A DNA stretch of 64,000 bases from Pseudomonas chlororaphis (GCF_001921865.1 NZ_MSCT01000025.1:62001-126000), one strand, 5' to 3'; shown: positions 25,883 to 35,052, counted from the stretch's first letter. Numbers and translations: made by a program. Notes: generated by a model from the letters alone, not told the origin.

Positions 25883-26883
25883 CGCTGCTCGCCTTCCTGC
25901 CCGGACAACCACTGCGGGATACGGCGCTCCAGGTAGTAACCCGGGGTCTTCATCGAGCCCTCGACAAACCCTACGTGCCCGCCCTTGGCCTGCAACTCGA
26001 AATGGGTGCTGCTGGACAGCTCGCCGGCCTCCGGCAGGCTGTGGGGGAACACGAACGGATCGTCCGCGGCCTGGATAATCAGGGTCGGCGTACGGATTTC
26101 CCCGAGAAAATAGCGGCTTGAGGCGCGCCGGTAGTAGTCCTGGGCGTCGGCGAAACCGTTCAGCGGCGCGGTGACCCGGCCGTCGAAGTCCCAGAAAGTG
26201 CGCATCTTCTCCAGCGGGCCGAGCCGCTCCAGCACGGCCAGGCCTTCATGGCGCCCGTCGTGCTGGAACTGGCGCTGCTTGTCCTTGATATAAGCCAGCA
26301 TCTCGCGCATGAAATGCGCCTGGTAGACCTTGGAAAAGCCCTGGCCGATACGGTCGGCGCACTGGTCCAGGCGAAACGGCACCGAGACCGCGACCGCGCC
26401 CTGCAATTGGCTGGCGCTGCCGCTTTCCCCCAGGTGCTTGAGCAAGACATTGCCGCCCAGGGAGTAACCCACGGCGAACAAGGGCGCCAGTGGGCGCTGG
26501 CGGCGCAGGTGGTCGATGGCGGCGGCCAGGTCTTCGCTGGCGCCCGAGTGGTAGCTGCGCGGCAGCAGGTTGGGTTCGCCCGAGCAGCCGCGCCAGTTCA
26601 GCGCCACGCTGGCCCAGCCGCGGTTCGCCAGGGCTTTTTGCAGACCGGCCACATAAGGCGAATTGGAGGAGCCGGTCAGGCCGTGCAGCACCAGCACCAG
26701 GGGGGCGGTAGCGGTGTGCGGGCCGTGCCAGTCGAGGTCGAGAAAGTCGCCGTCGTCGAGCCACAGGCGTTCGCGCTGGCGGTCGAGGTGCGTGGTCTTG
26801 CGCCACAGCGGGCCCCACAGGGTCTGCAGGTGCGGGTTGCCGAGGCCGAAGGCGGGAATGAAACGATCTGGCGAAGTAGGCAC
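25879..26883 (-). CDS. alpha/beta hydrolase, YheT family
   Basis: A 334-residue hydrolase with the nucleophile elbow 'GYSLGGN' near residue 145, an acid in 'ADDPFVFP' and His in 'GGHVGF'. The oxyanion region is 'LHGLTGSSNSPY'. The GTG at 26883 gives the family-typical 'MPTSPDRFIPAFGLGNPHLQTLWG'; another GTG at 26928 would add 15 residues. Members are predicted esterases/acyltransferases of unproven role. It lies upstream of, and overlaps, the AraC gene. Confidence 0.88.
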   Translation of the reverse strand: MPTSPDRFIPAFGLGNPHLQTLWGPLWRKTTHLDRQRERLWLDDGDFLDLDWHGPHTATAPLVLVLHGLTGSSNSPYVAGLQKALANRGWASVALNWRGCSGEPNLLPRSYHSGASEDLAAAIDHLRRQRPLAPLFAVGYSLGGNVLLKHLGESGSASQLQGAVAVSVPFRLDQCADRIGQGFSKVYQAHFMREMLAYIKDKQRQFQHDGRHEGLAVLERLGPLEKMRTFWDFDGRVTAPLNGFADAQDYYRRASSRYFLGEIRTPTLIIQAADDPFVFPHSLPEAGELSSSTHFELQAKGGHVGFVEGSMKTPGYYLERRIPQWLSGQEGEQR

Positions 26884-26946
26884 GGTGATTCTCGTCGCAG
26901 CGGTGCGTATCCCCGGTGGGCTACGCACTTTGTTCAGGCCGCTCGC

Positions 26947-27567
26947 TTAGCCGGCGATCTCTGCCATACGTTGCCACAACGAGTAGTACACCTGCCCGGA
27001 TTTCTGCTCCCGGTGCAGGCGCCAGTTGGCCGGCAGGCCCAGAGTCGAAGGCGCGGTCTCGCTTTCGGTGTAGACCCAGGCGTCGTCGGCCAGCCAGCCG
27101 CGCTCTTCCAGCAGGGCGCAGGCGCTGGGCAGCAGGTTCTGATGGAACGGCGGGTCGAGGAAGACCAGGTCGAAGCGGTTGGCCGGCTGGGTTTCCAGGT
27201 AACGCAGGGCGTCGGCGGTCTGCACCTGGCCGACGGTGCAGCGCAGGGTGCCCAGGTGTTCGCGCAGGCGCGACACGGCCAGGTTGCTGGCATCCAGCGC
27301 CTGGCCCATGGCGGCGCCGCGGGACAGGGCTTCGAGAAACAGCGCGCCGCTGCCGGCGAACAGGTCCAGCACCTTGGCTCCTGGAACGTAGGGCGCCAGC
27401 CAGTTGAACAGGGTTTCGCGCACCCGGTCCGGCGTCGGGCGCAGGCCCGGCACATCGGGGAAGCTCAGGCGGCGGCTGCGCCATTCGCCGCCGATGATGC
27501 GCAACTGACCCACGCCGTTGTGCGTATTGTGGGCGGGTTTCTTGCTGTGGCGCGATGGGCTGGCCAT
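26947..27567 (-). CDS. rsmD: 16S rRNA m2G966 methyltransferase
   Basis: A 206-residue SAM-dependent methyltransferase. 'LRIIGGEWRSRRLSFP' and 'RPTPDRVRETLFNWL' are the RsmD N-terminal signature. 'VLDLFAGSGALFLEALSRGA' binds SAM, and 'LVFLDPPFHQNL' is the DPPF catalytic motif for N2 guanine methylation. The start overlaps the upstream M16 peptidase stop by one base (TAATG). Confidence 0.95.
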   Translation of the reverse strand: MASPSRHSKKPAHNTHNGVGQLRIIGGEWRSRRLSFPDVPGLRPTPDRVRETLFNWLAPYVPGAKVLDLFAGSGALFLEALSRGAAMGQALDASNLAVSRLREHLGTLRCTVGQVQTADALRYLETQPANRFDLVFLDPPFHQNLLPSACALLEERGWLADDAWVYTESETAPSTLGLPANWRLHREQKSGQVYYSLWQRMAEIAG

Positions 27568-29057
27568 TAGTGCTCCGGAACCCCGAGCGGCTGCTCGGCG
27601 GGTTTGTCAGTAGGGGCCGGCAACGGCTTTTGCGGCACGGTCGGACCGGCGGTGACGATCACCATCTTGTCCGTGCTCAGGTGTTTGTTCAGCACGTCGC
27701 GGACCTGTTCCACGGTCAGGTTCTGGGACTGCTGCATGAAGTCTTCAAGATAGCTCAGCGGCAGGTCGTAGAAGCCGATGGCGCCCAACTGGCCGACGAT
27801 ATCCGCGTTGCTGGCGGTGGCCAGCGGGAAGCTGCCAGCCAGCTCGCGCTTGGCGTCGTCGAGTTCTTTCTGGGTCGGCCCGGTCTTGAGGTAGTCGGCC
27901 AGCACGTCCTGCACCAGCTTGAGCGTGCCCTGGCTCATTTCGGCGCGGGTTTGCAGGCTGATCATGAACGGACCGCGGACCTGCATCGGGCTGAAGCCGG
28001 AGGAAACGCCGTAGGTCAGGCCGCGCTTCTCGCGCACTTCGCTCATCAGCCGGGTGCCGAAACCGCCGCCGCCGAGGATCTGGTTGCCCAGGGACAGCGC
28101 GGCGTAATCCGGGTCGTCGCGGTCGATGCCCAGTTGCGCCAGCAGCAGGGTGGTCTGGCTGGACGGGTACTCGATATGGCCGATGCTGGCCTGGGGCTCG
28201 CTTGGCTGGGGGATTTTCGCCAGCGCCGGGCCTTTTGGCAGGGCGGCGGAGACCTGGGCGGCAATCGCCTCGGCTTCGCTGCGCGAGAGGTCGCCCACCA
28301 GCGCGATCACCACGTTGCCGGCGGCATAGGCCTTGGCGTGGAACGCCCGCAGTTGGGCCAGGCTGATCGGCGGTACGCTCTGCGCGTTGCCGTCGGCGGA
28401 GTGGGCATAAGGGTGGTTGCCGTACAGGCGCTTCATCAGCTCCAGGCTCGCCAGCTTGCCGGGGCTCTGTTTCTCGTATTCGAAACCGGCGAGCATCTGG
28501 TTCTTGATGCGCTTCAGGGAGTCGGCGGGGAACGTCGGCTGGCCGATGACTTCGGTGAACAGTCGCAGGGCCGGCTCGCGTTTATCCGCGGCGCTCAGGC
28601 TGCGCAGCGAGACGATGGCCATGTCCTTGTAGGCACCGTTGCCGAAGTCGGCGCCCAGGCCCTCGAAACCTTCGGCGATCGCCCCGACATCCTTGCCGGC
28701 CACGCCTTCGTTGAGCATGGCGTTGGTCAACTGCGCCAGGCCCGGCGCGTCGCCGTCCTGGCTGCTGCCGGCGGCGAATGTCAGGCGCATGTCGAACATC
28801 GGCAACTCATGGGCCTCGACGAACAGCACCTTGGCGCCTTCGGCGGTGTTCCAGGTCTTGATATCGAGGCTGCGGTGGCCCGGGGCCTTGCCGTCGAGTT
28901 CGGCCAGGGACTGCAGTTTCTGGCTGCTCTTGGCGTTCTCCAGGGCCTGGCTGGCGTCGGAGTCGCCCGCGCGCAGCAGATAAAGGCCGGCCGCGACGAT
29001 CAGGGCCACGAGTGCCAGGCCAAGCAGGACCGGGCTGGCGCCTTTGCGCTTACTCAT
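27567..29057 (-). CDS. M16-family peptidase homologue, non-catalytic partner
   Basis: A 496-residue M16 (pitrilysin-like) protein with an N-terminal membrane anchor (about residues 9-26). The position of the zinc motif HxxEH is replaced by 'LAQLTNAML', so it should not bind zinc. It probably forms a heterodimer with the adjacent zinc-bearing M16 protein, as in other two-subunit M16 enzymes. The start at 29057 overlaps the upstream peptidase stop by 8 bp. The substrate is unknown. The gene is directly followed by rsmD. Confidence 0.9.
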   Translation of the reverse strand: MSKRKGASPVLLGLALVALIVAAGLYLLRAGDSDASQALENAKSSQKLQSLAELDGKAPGHRSLDIKTWNTAEGAKVLFVEAHELPMFDMRLTFAAGSSQDGDAPGLAQLTNAMLNEGVAGKDVGAIAEGFEGLGADFGNGAYKDMAIVSLRSLSAADKREPALRLFTEVIGQPTFPADSLKRIKNQMLAGFEYEKQSPGKLASLELMKRLYGNHPYAHSADGNAQSVPPISLAQLRAFHAKAYAAGNVVIALVGDLSRSEAEAIAAQVSAALPKGPALAKIPQPSEPQASIGHIEYPSSQTTLLLAQLGIDRDDPDYAALSLGNQILGGGGFGTRLMSEVREKRGLTYGVSSGFSPMQVRGPFMISLQTRAEMSQGTLKLVQDVLADYLKTGPTQKELDDAKRELAGSFPLATASNADIVGQLGAIGFYDLPLSYLEDFMQQSQNLTVEQVRDVLNKHLSTDKMVIVTAGPTVPQKPLPAPTDKPAEQPLGVPEH

Positions 29058-30405
29058 GAGCGGACTCCTCAGGCAATACATGGGCAACGCTCAGGCGTTC
29101 GCGAGTGAAATAAGTACGGGCGGCCTTCTGGATGTCTTCAGGGGTCACGCTTTGCAATTCGGCAAGCTCGGTGTCCATGAGTTTCCAGGACAGACCGACG
29201 GTCTCCAGTTGGCCGATGGCGGTGGCCTGGCTGGTGATGGAGTCGCGCTCGTAGACCAGGCCGGCGATCACCTGGGCGCGCACGCGTTCCAGTTCCTCGG
29301 CGGTCGGCGGAGCGGCTTTCAGCTCCTCGAGCAGGCGCCACAGGCCGGCTTCGGCCTGGGCGACGGTTTTTTTCTTCTGGCTGTTGGGGATTGCCGAAAG
29401 CAGGAACAGGCTGTCACCCCGGGTGTAGGCGTCGAAACTCGACGCGCCGCCGGAAACCAGTTCTTCGCCGCGTTCCAGGCGCGTCGGGATGCGGGCGCTG
29501 TAGCCGCCGTCGAGCAGCGCGGCGATCAGGCGCAGGGCGTGCACCGAATGCTTGTCTTCGGCCGTGGCGATGCTCGGCACGTTGAAGGCCAGCATCACGC
29601 TCGGCAGCTGGGTCTTCACTCGCAGGGTGAGCTGTCGCTCGCCAGGTTCGGCCAGTTCCAGGGGGATCTTCGCCGCCGGCACGGCGCGCTGGGGAATGGC
29701 GCCGAAATAACGCTGGGCCAGGGTTTTCACTTCGTCCGGGGTGACGTCGCCGACCACCACCAGGGTGGCGTTGTTCGGCACGTACCAGGATTCGTACCAG
29801 TGGCGCAGTTCCTCGACCTTCATCCGATTGAGGTCGGCCATCCAGCCGATGGTCGGCGTGTGGTAGCCACTGGCCGGGTAGGCCATCGCCTTGAAGCGCT
29901 CGAAAGCCTTGGACATCGGCTTGTCGTCGGTGCGCAGGCGGCGCTCCTCCTTGATCACTTCGATTTCGCGGCTGAACTCGTCCGGCGGCAGGCGCAGGCT
30001 GGCCATGCGGTCGGCTTCCAGCTCGAAGGCCACGCCCAGGCGGTCGCGAGCCAGCACCTGGTAATAGGCGGTGTAGTCGTCGCTGGTGAAGGCGTTTTCT
30101 TCGGCGCCCAGGTCGCGCAGGATCAGCGAGGCTTCGCCGGGGCCGACCTTTTCGCTGCCCTTGAACATCATGTGTTCCAGGGCGTGGGACAAGCCGGTCT
30201 GGCCCGGGGTTTCATAGCTGGAGCCGACTTTGTACCAGATCTGGGAGACCACGACCGGGGCCCGATGGTCTTCCCGGACCACGACCTTGAGGCCGTTGTC
30301 GAGGGTGAATTCGTGGGTGGGTTGTGGATCGGCAGCCAGGGCTGAAAGGGGCAGACAAACCGTACTGAGCAGCAGGCCTGCGGCATGGCGGGCTAGAGCA
30401 TTCAT
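29050..30405 (-). CDS. M16-family zinc metallopeptidase, catalytic subunit
   Basis: A 451-residue periplasmic-type M16 peptidase. The signal peptide ends near 'LSALAADP'. The inverted zinc motif HALEH is near residue 77 ('TGLSHALEHMMFKGSEK'), with the downstream Glu region 'TSDDYTAYYQVLARDRLGVAFELEADRM'. The start at 30405 ('MNALARHAAGLL') gives a proper signal peptide; the longer open frame is less credible. It forms a gene pair with the zinc-less homologue downstream. Confidence 0.92.
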   Translation of the reverse strand: MNALARHAAGLLLSTVCLPLSALAADPQPTHEFTLDNGLKVVVREDHRAPVVVSQIWYKVGSSYETPGQTGLSHALEHMMFKGSEKVGPGEASLILRDLGAEENAFTSDDYTAYYQVLARDRLGVAFELEADRMASLRLPPDEFSREIEVIKEERRLRTDDKPMSKAFERFKAMAYPASGYHTPTIGWMADLNRMKVEELRHWYESWYVPNNATLVVVGDVTPDEVKTLAQRYFGAIPQRAVPAAKIPLELAEPGERQLTLRVKTQLPSVMLAFNVPSIATAEDKHSVHALRLIAALLDGGYSARIPTRLERGEELVSGGASSFDAYTRGDSLFLLSAIPNSQKKKTVAQAEAGLWRLLEELKAAPPTAEELERVRAQVIAGLVYERDSITSQATAIGQLETVGLSWKLMDTELAELQSVTPEDIQKAARTYFTRERLSVAHVLPEESAHE

Positions 30406-30763
30406 TCGTTTTTTAAACCTGTTGGGCTGCCCGCTGGTCTTAGCCTGCGCGGGCGAGGAGATGCTAGGATACTGATCCGTTTTACTGGCGGCCACGCCTA
30501 TCAGGCCTTCGCAGATCAGAGTGTGCTTGAGCAGGTTGTATGGGTTTCCGGCAAGAAGTCTGGATTTACCAGCTAAACTTCGACTTTTCGCCGATTTTGC
30601 CGTTTCAGTCCTTTAGTAAAATCGATCTTTAGAGGTGCCGTTGGGCACTTCGACAAAATGTTGCGCGTGAACAAGCCAGCGGAAACGCAGTCTGTTCTGC
30701 ATCGAATATTTATTTGCCGAGGCGCCTCAATGGCGCATCGCTACCTTGAGATAGCCGTCCTCC
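30406..30763. other. divergent intergenic region between the M16 peptidase and ftsY
   Basis: No gene is recognised in 358 bp. It should hold promoters for both directions. It contains a GTGCC/GGCAC hairpin at 30635-30648 and a GAGGCGCCTC palindrome near 30719-30728, close to ftsY. No clear sigma70 boxes could be chosen with confidence. Confidence 0.6.
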
Positions 30764-32335
30764 ATGTTTGGTTCCAACGACGACAAGAAGACCCCAGCTG
30801 CGGCTGGCGAGAAGAAAGGCCTGTTCGGATGGCTGCGCAAAAAGCCGCAGGAAACCGTTGTCGAGCAGCCGTCAGTACCGGTTGAGCCTGCCCCGGCTCC
30901 TCTCGTGGAAGCGGCGCCGACCGCTGAAGTCGCGGCTCCCGTGGTATTGCCGATCGCCGAGCCGGTCCTGCAACCCCTGGTCGAACCGGCGCCCGAGCCG
31001 ACCCCCGTTGCCGTGGCGGCTGCGCAGGCCGAACACAAGCCCTGGTTGACCCTGCCGGTGGCGGAAGAGCCAGTGGCCCTGGTCGAAGACGAACAAGCCC
31101 CGCACGTCACCCCGCCGATTCCGGCTGCGACCGATGTGCAGCAAGCCGCCAAGCTTTTGACCGCCGAGCCGGTACGCCACAGCGAAGCCCCCGAGGCCCA
31201 GGCGCTGCCCGAAGAAGATGACGTGCCGCAACCGGTGATTGCGGCCTTCGTGGAACCTGAGCCGGTCCGGGCACCTGAACCCGCGCCTGTTGTCGCAGCT
31301 CCAGTTGCTCCAGTTGCTCCAGTTGCTCCAGTTGCTCCAGTCGAGGTGGTCGAGGCGGTCGAGGCGCCTGCCGTCGTCGAAGCGCCCCGCGCCGAAGACA
31401 ACAAAGTCGGTTTCTTCGCCCGCCTCAAGCAGGGCCTGTCCAAGACCAGCGCCAGCATCGGCGAAGGCATGGCCAGTCTGTTCCTGGGCAAGAAGACCAT
31501 CGACGACGAGTTGCTGGAAGACATCGAAACCCGCCTGTTGACCGCCGACGTGGGCGTGGAAGCCACCGCGGTGATTATTCAGAACCTGACCCAGAAGGTT
31601 GCGCGCAAGCAGCTGACCGACGTCGACGCGCTGTACAAGTCGCTGCAGGCCGAGCTGGCGAGCATGCTCAAGCCCGTGGAGCAGCCGCTGCAGATCGCTT
31701 CGCAGACCAAGCCGTTCGTGATTCTGGTGGTCGGCGTCAACGGCGCCGGCAAGACCACCACCATCGGCAAGCTGGCCAAGAAGCTGCAGCTCGAAGGCAA
31801 GAAAGTCATGCTGGCCGCGGGCGACACCTTCCGCGCCGCCGCCGTGGAGCAGTTGCAGGTCTGGGGCGAGCGCAACAAGATCCCGGTGATCGCCCAGCAC
31901 ACTGGCGCCGATTCGGCCTCGGTGATCTTCGATGCCGTGCAGGCCGCCAAGGCCCGTGGCATCGACGTGCTGATCGCTGACACCGCCGGTCGCCTGCACA
32001 CCAAAGACAACCTGATGGAAGAGCTGAAGAAGGTTCGCCGGGTGATCGGCAAGCTCGACGCCGACGCGCCGCACGAAGTGCTGCTGGTGCTCGATGCCGG
32101 CACTGGCCAGAACGCCATCAACCAGGCCAAGCAGTTCAACCAGACGGTCGAGTTGACCGGCCTGGCCCTGACCAAGCTCGACGGCACCGCCAAGGGCGGG
32201 GTGATCTTCGCCCTGGCCAAGCAGTTCGGCCTGCCGATCCGCTACATCGGCGTCGGCGAAGGCATCGACGACCTGCGTACCTTTGAGGCCGAACCCTTTG
32301 TCCAGGCACTGTTTGCCGAGCGGGAGCGTTCATGA
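30764..32335 (+). CDS. ftsY: signal recognition particle receptor FtsY
   Basis: A 523-residue SRP receptor GTPase delivering ribosome-nascent chains to the membrane. The first 210 residues are an acidic, Ala/Pro/Val/Glu-rich A domain that includes five perfect Ala-Pro-Val repeats near residue 180. The NG domain follows: 'GVNGAGKTTTIGKLAKKL' (G1), 'DTFRAAAVEQL' (G2), 'DTAGRLHTKDNL' (G3), 'TKLDGTAKGG' (G4). It heads the ftsY-ftsE-ftsX operon; the ftsE start overlaps its stop (ATGA). Confidence 0.97.
   Translation: MFGSNDDKKTPAAAGEKKGLFGWLRKKPQETVVEQPSVPVEPAPAPLVEAAPTAEVAAPVVLPIAEPVLQPLVEPAPEPTPVAVAAAQAEHKPWLTLPVAEEPVALVEDEQAPHVTPPIPAATDVQQAAKLLTAEPVRHSEAPEAQALPEEDDVPQPVIAAFVEPEPVRAPEPAPVVAAPVAPVAPVAPVAPVEVVEAVEAPAVVEAPRAEDNKVGFFARLKQGLSKTSASIGEGMASLFLGKKTIDDELLEDIETRLLTADVGVEATAVIIQNLTQKVARKQLTDVDALYKSLQAELASMLKPVEQPLQIASQTKPFVILVVGVNGAGKTTTIGKLAKKLQLEGKKVMLAAGDTFRAAAVEQLQVWGERNKIPVIAQHTGADSASVIFDAVQAAKARGIDVLIADTAGRLHTKDNLMEELKKVRRVIGKLDADAPHEVLLVLDAGTGQNAINQAKQFNQTVELTGLALTKLDGTAKGGVIFALAKQFGLPIRYIGVGEGIDDLRTFEAEPFVQALFAERERS
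31298..31342. repeat. 9-bp tandem repeat in the ftsY acidic domain
   Basis: Five in-frame copies of GCTCCAGTT (the last ending in C), encoding Ala-Pro-Val five times. The near-identity at DNA level suggests recent slippage expansion. Confidence 0.9.
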
Positions 32336-33003
32336 TTCGTTTCGAACAGGTCGGTAAGCGTTACCCGAACGGCCATGTCGGCCTGCACGAGCTGAGCTTT
32401 CGCGTGCGTCGCGGCGAGTTCCTGTTCGTCACCGGGCATTCCGGCGCCGGCAAGTCCACGCTGCTGCGGTTGCTGCTGGCCATGGAGCGCCCGACCAGCG
32501 GCAAGCTGCTGTTGGCCGGCCAGGACCTGAGCACCATCAGCAACGCGCAGATCCCGTTTCTGCGGCGGCAGATCGGCGTGGTGTTCCAGAACCACCAACT
32601 GCTGTTCGATCGCACCGTGTTCAACAATGTTGCCTTGCCGCTACAGATTCTCGGCCTGTCCAAGGCTGAAATCGCCAAGCGCGTGGACTCGGCCCTGGAG
32701 CGCGTGGCGCTCTCGGACAAGACCGACCTCTACCCGGGCGACCTGTCCACCGGCCAGCAACAGCGTGTCGGCATTGCTCGCGCCATCGTGCACCGTCCGG
32801 CCTTGCTGCTGGCGGACGAACCCACCGGTAACCTCGACCCGCGTCTGGCGGCGGAAATCATGGGCGTATTCGAAGACATCAACCGTTTGGGCACCAGCGT
32901 GCTGATCGCCAGCCACGACCTGGCGCTGATTGCGCGCATGCGCCACCGCATGCTGACCCTGCAGCGCGGCCGATTGATCGGCGACGGGGAGGCTGGCGTA
33001 TGA
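32332..33003 (+). CDS. ftsE: cell-division ABC ATPase FtsE
   Basis: A 223-residue ABC ATPase with Walker A 'GHSGAGKST' (residues 36-44), Q-loop 'GVVFQNHQLL', signature 'LSTGQQQRV', Walker B 'LLLADEPTGNLD' and the H-loop His in 'SHDLALI'. With FtsX it forms the divisome complex that activates periplasmic amidase regulators such as EnvC. The operon junctions are tight (ATGA at both ends). Confidence 0.97.
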   Translation: MIRFEQVGKRYPNGHVGLHELSFRVRRGEFLFVTGHSGAGKSTLLRLLLAMERPTSGKLLLAGQDLSTISNAQIPFLRRQIGVVFQNHQLLFDRTVFNNVALPLQILGLSKAEIAKRVDSALERVALSDKTDLYPGDLSTGQQQRVGIARAIVHRPALLLADEPTGNLDPRLAAEIMGVFEDINRLGTSVLIASHDLALIARMRHRMLTLQRGRLIGDGEAGV

Positions 33004-34022
33004 GTGCGACCCGCAGCCCTAAAGTGGCCGAACGCGTGGCTCCGAAGGCTTCCGAGCAGCCGCCGCCGAAGAAAAAACGCGACGAAGACGACGGCCCGGA
33101 TTTCGGCACCCTGTTGCACGCCTGGATCGAAAACCACCGTGCCAGCCTGCTGGACAGCCTGCGCCGCCTGGGCAAGCAGCCGATCGGCAGCTTCTTCACT
33201 TGCCTGGTGATGGCCGTGGCCCTGAGTTTGCCGATGGGTTTGTCGCTGCTGCTCAGTAATGTCGAACGCCTGGGCGGCTCCTGGCAGCGGGCGGCGCAGA
33301 TCTCCCTCTATCTGGAACTCAACGCCAGCGCTACCGAGGGCGAGAGCCTGAGCGAGCAGATCAAGGCCATGCCGGGTGTGGCGGACGCCGAGTTCATCAG
33401 CAAGGACAAGGCCCTGGACGAGTTCCAGCAGCAGTCCGGGCTGGGCGAGGCACTCAAGGAGTTGCCGCAGAATCCGCTGCCGGGCGTGGTCCTGGTCACG
33501 CCGAACGAAGTGGACAAGGCTACCCTGGAAGCCTTGCGCCAGCGCCTGGCAGAAATGCCCAAGGTGCAGCAAGCGCAACTGGACCTAGTGTGGGTTGAGC
33601 GTCTGGCGGCGATCCTCAAGCTGGGCGACCGGTTTGTCTTCGGCCTGACGGTGCTGCTGGTTTCTGCATTACTTTTGGTGATAGGCAATACCATTCGTCT
33701 TCATATTGAAAACCGCCGCACAGAGATAGAAGTGATTAAACTCGTCGGCGGCACGGACAGTTATGTACGGCGTCCCTTCCTTTATATGGGCGCCTTGTAT
33801 GGCTTCGGTGCGGGGATTCTGTCCTGGGGCGTCCTGGCGTTCGGCCTCAACTGGCTGAACGATGCGGTAGTGGGGCTGGCCGGCTTGTACGGCAGCGATT
33901 TCGCCCTGGCCGGGGTGCCGGTTGCCGATGGTCTGTCGCTCTTGCTTGGCGCGGTGTTGTTGGGGTATATCGGTGCGTGGATTGCGGTCGCCCGCCACTT
34001 GCGGGAGCTGGCGCCGAAATAG
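33000..34022 (+). CDS. ftsX: cell-division permease-like protein FtsX
   Basis: A 340-residue inner-membrane protein with four membrane segments (about 70-92, 213-235, 265-285 and 310-330) and a large periplasmic loop after the first ('ISLYLELNASATEGESL..'). The Lys/Pro-rich N-terminal cytoplasmic tail is longer than in E. coli FtsX, as usual in pseudomonads. It partners FtsE; there is no substrate transport, and it couples ATP use to septal peptidoglycan hydrolysis. Confidence 0.96.
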   Translation: MSATRSPKVAERVAPKASEQPPPKKKRDEDDGPDFGTLLHAWIENHRASLLDSLRRLGKQPIGSFFTCLVMAVALSLPMGLSLLLSNVERLGGSWQRAAQISLYLELNASATEGESLSEQIKAMPGVADAEFISKDKALDEFQQQSGLGEALKELPQNPLPGVVLVTPNEVDKATLEALRQRLAEMPKVQQAQLDLVWVERLAAILKLGDRFVFGLTVLLVSALLLVIGNTIRLHIENRRTEIEVIKLVGGTDSYVRRPFLYMGALYGFGAGILSWGVLAFGLNWLNDAVVGLAGLYGSDFALAGVPVADGLSLLLGAVLLGYIGAWIAVARHLRELAPK

Positions 34023-34057
34023 TGTCTTTTTGCTTGTATTGACCTTTCGTTATTTTT

Positions 34058-34086
34058 GGGAACTTGTTTTGCGGTTCCCGGTCAAT
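34058..34086 (+). promoter_or_regulatory. candidate AlgU/sigma-E-type promoter of rpoH, overlapping an inverted repeat
   Basis: GAACTT at 34060-34065, 16-base spacer, TCAAT starting at 34082; AlgU promoters have GAACTT-N16/17-TCtgA or TCcAA. The same bases also make GGGAAC/GTTCCC arms (34058-34063 and 34074-34079). An AlgU-dependent rpoH promoter is known in P. aeruginosa. Confidence 0.55.
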
Positions 34087-34137
34087 TTTCAGCAGTGCTG
34101 AATAAGCACGAGTTATGTGAGTCGGAGGTTTTTTCGT

Positions 34138-34992
34138 ATGACCACTTCTTTGCAACCTGCATATGCCTTGGTCCCGGGTGCGAACCTGGAGGCCTATGTG
34201 CACACGGTGAACAGCATTCCATTGCTGACGCCCGAGCAGGAGCGTGAACTGGCCGAGAGTCTCTACTATGAGCAGGATCTTGAGGCGGCTCGGCAGATGG
34301 TGCTCGCCCACCTGCGTTTTGTCGTACATATCGCCCGTAGCTATTCCGGCTACGGTCTGGCCCAGGCCGACCTGATCCAGGAAGGCAATGTCGGGTTGAT
34401 GAAGGCTGTAAAACGTTTCAACCCGGAAATGGGCGTGCGTCTGGTTTCGTTCGCCGTGCACTGGATCAAGGCGGAAATCCACGAGTTCATCCTGCGCAAC
34501 TGGCGCATTGTGAAAGTCGCGACCACCAAGGCCCAGCGCAAGCTGTTCTTCAACCTGCGCAGCCAGAAAAAACGCCTGGCCTGGTTGAACAACGAGGAAG
34601 TCCACCGCGTGGCCGAAAGCCTCGGCGTGGAGCCACGCGAAGTGCGCGAGATGGAAAGCCGCCTGACCGGCCATGACATGGCCTTCGACCCAGCCGCCGA
34701 AGCGGATGACGACAGCGCGTTCCAATCGCCGGCCAACTACCTGGAAGACCACCGGTACGATCCGGCGCGTCAACTGGAAGACGCCGACTGGACCGACAAC
34801 TCCACCAGCAGCCTGCACGAGGCCCTGGAAGTGTTGGACGACCGCAGCCGCGACATCCTCTATCAGCGCTGGCTGGCGGAAGAGAAAGCCACGCTGCACG
34901 ACCTGGCGCAGAAGTACAACGTCTCGGCCGAGCGTATCCGTCAGCTCGAGAAGAGCGCGATGAACAAGCTCAAGCTGTCGATTGCGGCCTGA
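34138..34992 (+). CDS. rpoH: heat-shock sigma factor sigma-32
   Basis: A 284-residue sigma70-family factor. Region 2 contains 'DLIQEGNVGLMKAVKRFNPEMGVRLVSFAVHWIKAEI', and the RpoH box reads 'QRKLFFNLR' at about residues 133-141. Region 4 is 'LHDLAQKYNVSAERIRQLEKSAMNKLK'. The start ATG at 34138 follows GGAGG at 34124-34128; an upstream in-frame start is not needed. It directs transcription of chaperones and proteases. It is separated from ftsX by 115 bp that holds a candidate AlgU promoter, so it is likely expressed both with ftsYEX and on its own. Confidence 0.97.
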   Translation: MTTSLQPAYALVPGANLEAYVHTVNSIPLLTPEQERELAESLYYEQDLEAARQMVLAHLRFVVHIARSYSGYGLAQADLIQEGNVGLMKAVKRFNPEMGVRLVSFAVHWIKAEIHEFILRNWRIVKVATTKAQRKLFFNLRSQKKRLAWLNNEEVHRVAESLGVEPREVREMESRLTGHDMAFDPAAEADDDSAFQSPANYLEDHRYDPARQLEDADWTDNSTSSLHEALEVLDDRSRDILYQRWLAEEKATLHDLAQKYNVSAERIRQLEKSAMNKLKLSIAA

Positions 34993-35005
34993 TACACCGC
35001 GCAAT

Positions 35006-35040
35006 AAAAAACGCCCCGATCTCTTGATCGGGGCGTTTTT
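35006..35040 (+). terminator. rho-independent terminator of rpoH
   Basis: A 15-bp stem (AAAAACGCCCCGATC / GATCGGGGCGTTTTT) with a 5-base loop, running into a T-rich tail, 13 bases after the rpoH stop. Confidence 0.95.
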
Positions 35041-35052
35041 GTTTGGGAGCTC

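Noticed and set aside
30406..30763. Small gene in the region upstream of ftsY
   Set aside because: Short open frames are present but without a start signal, codon bias or similarity I can recognise.
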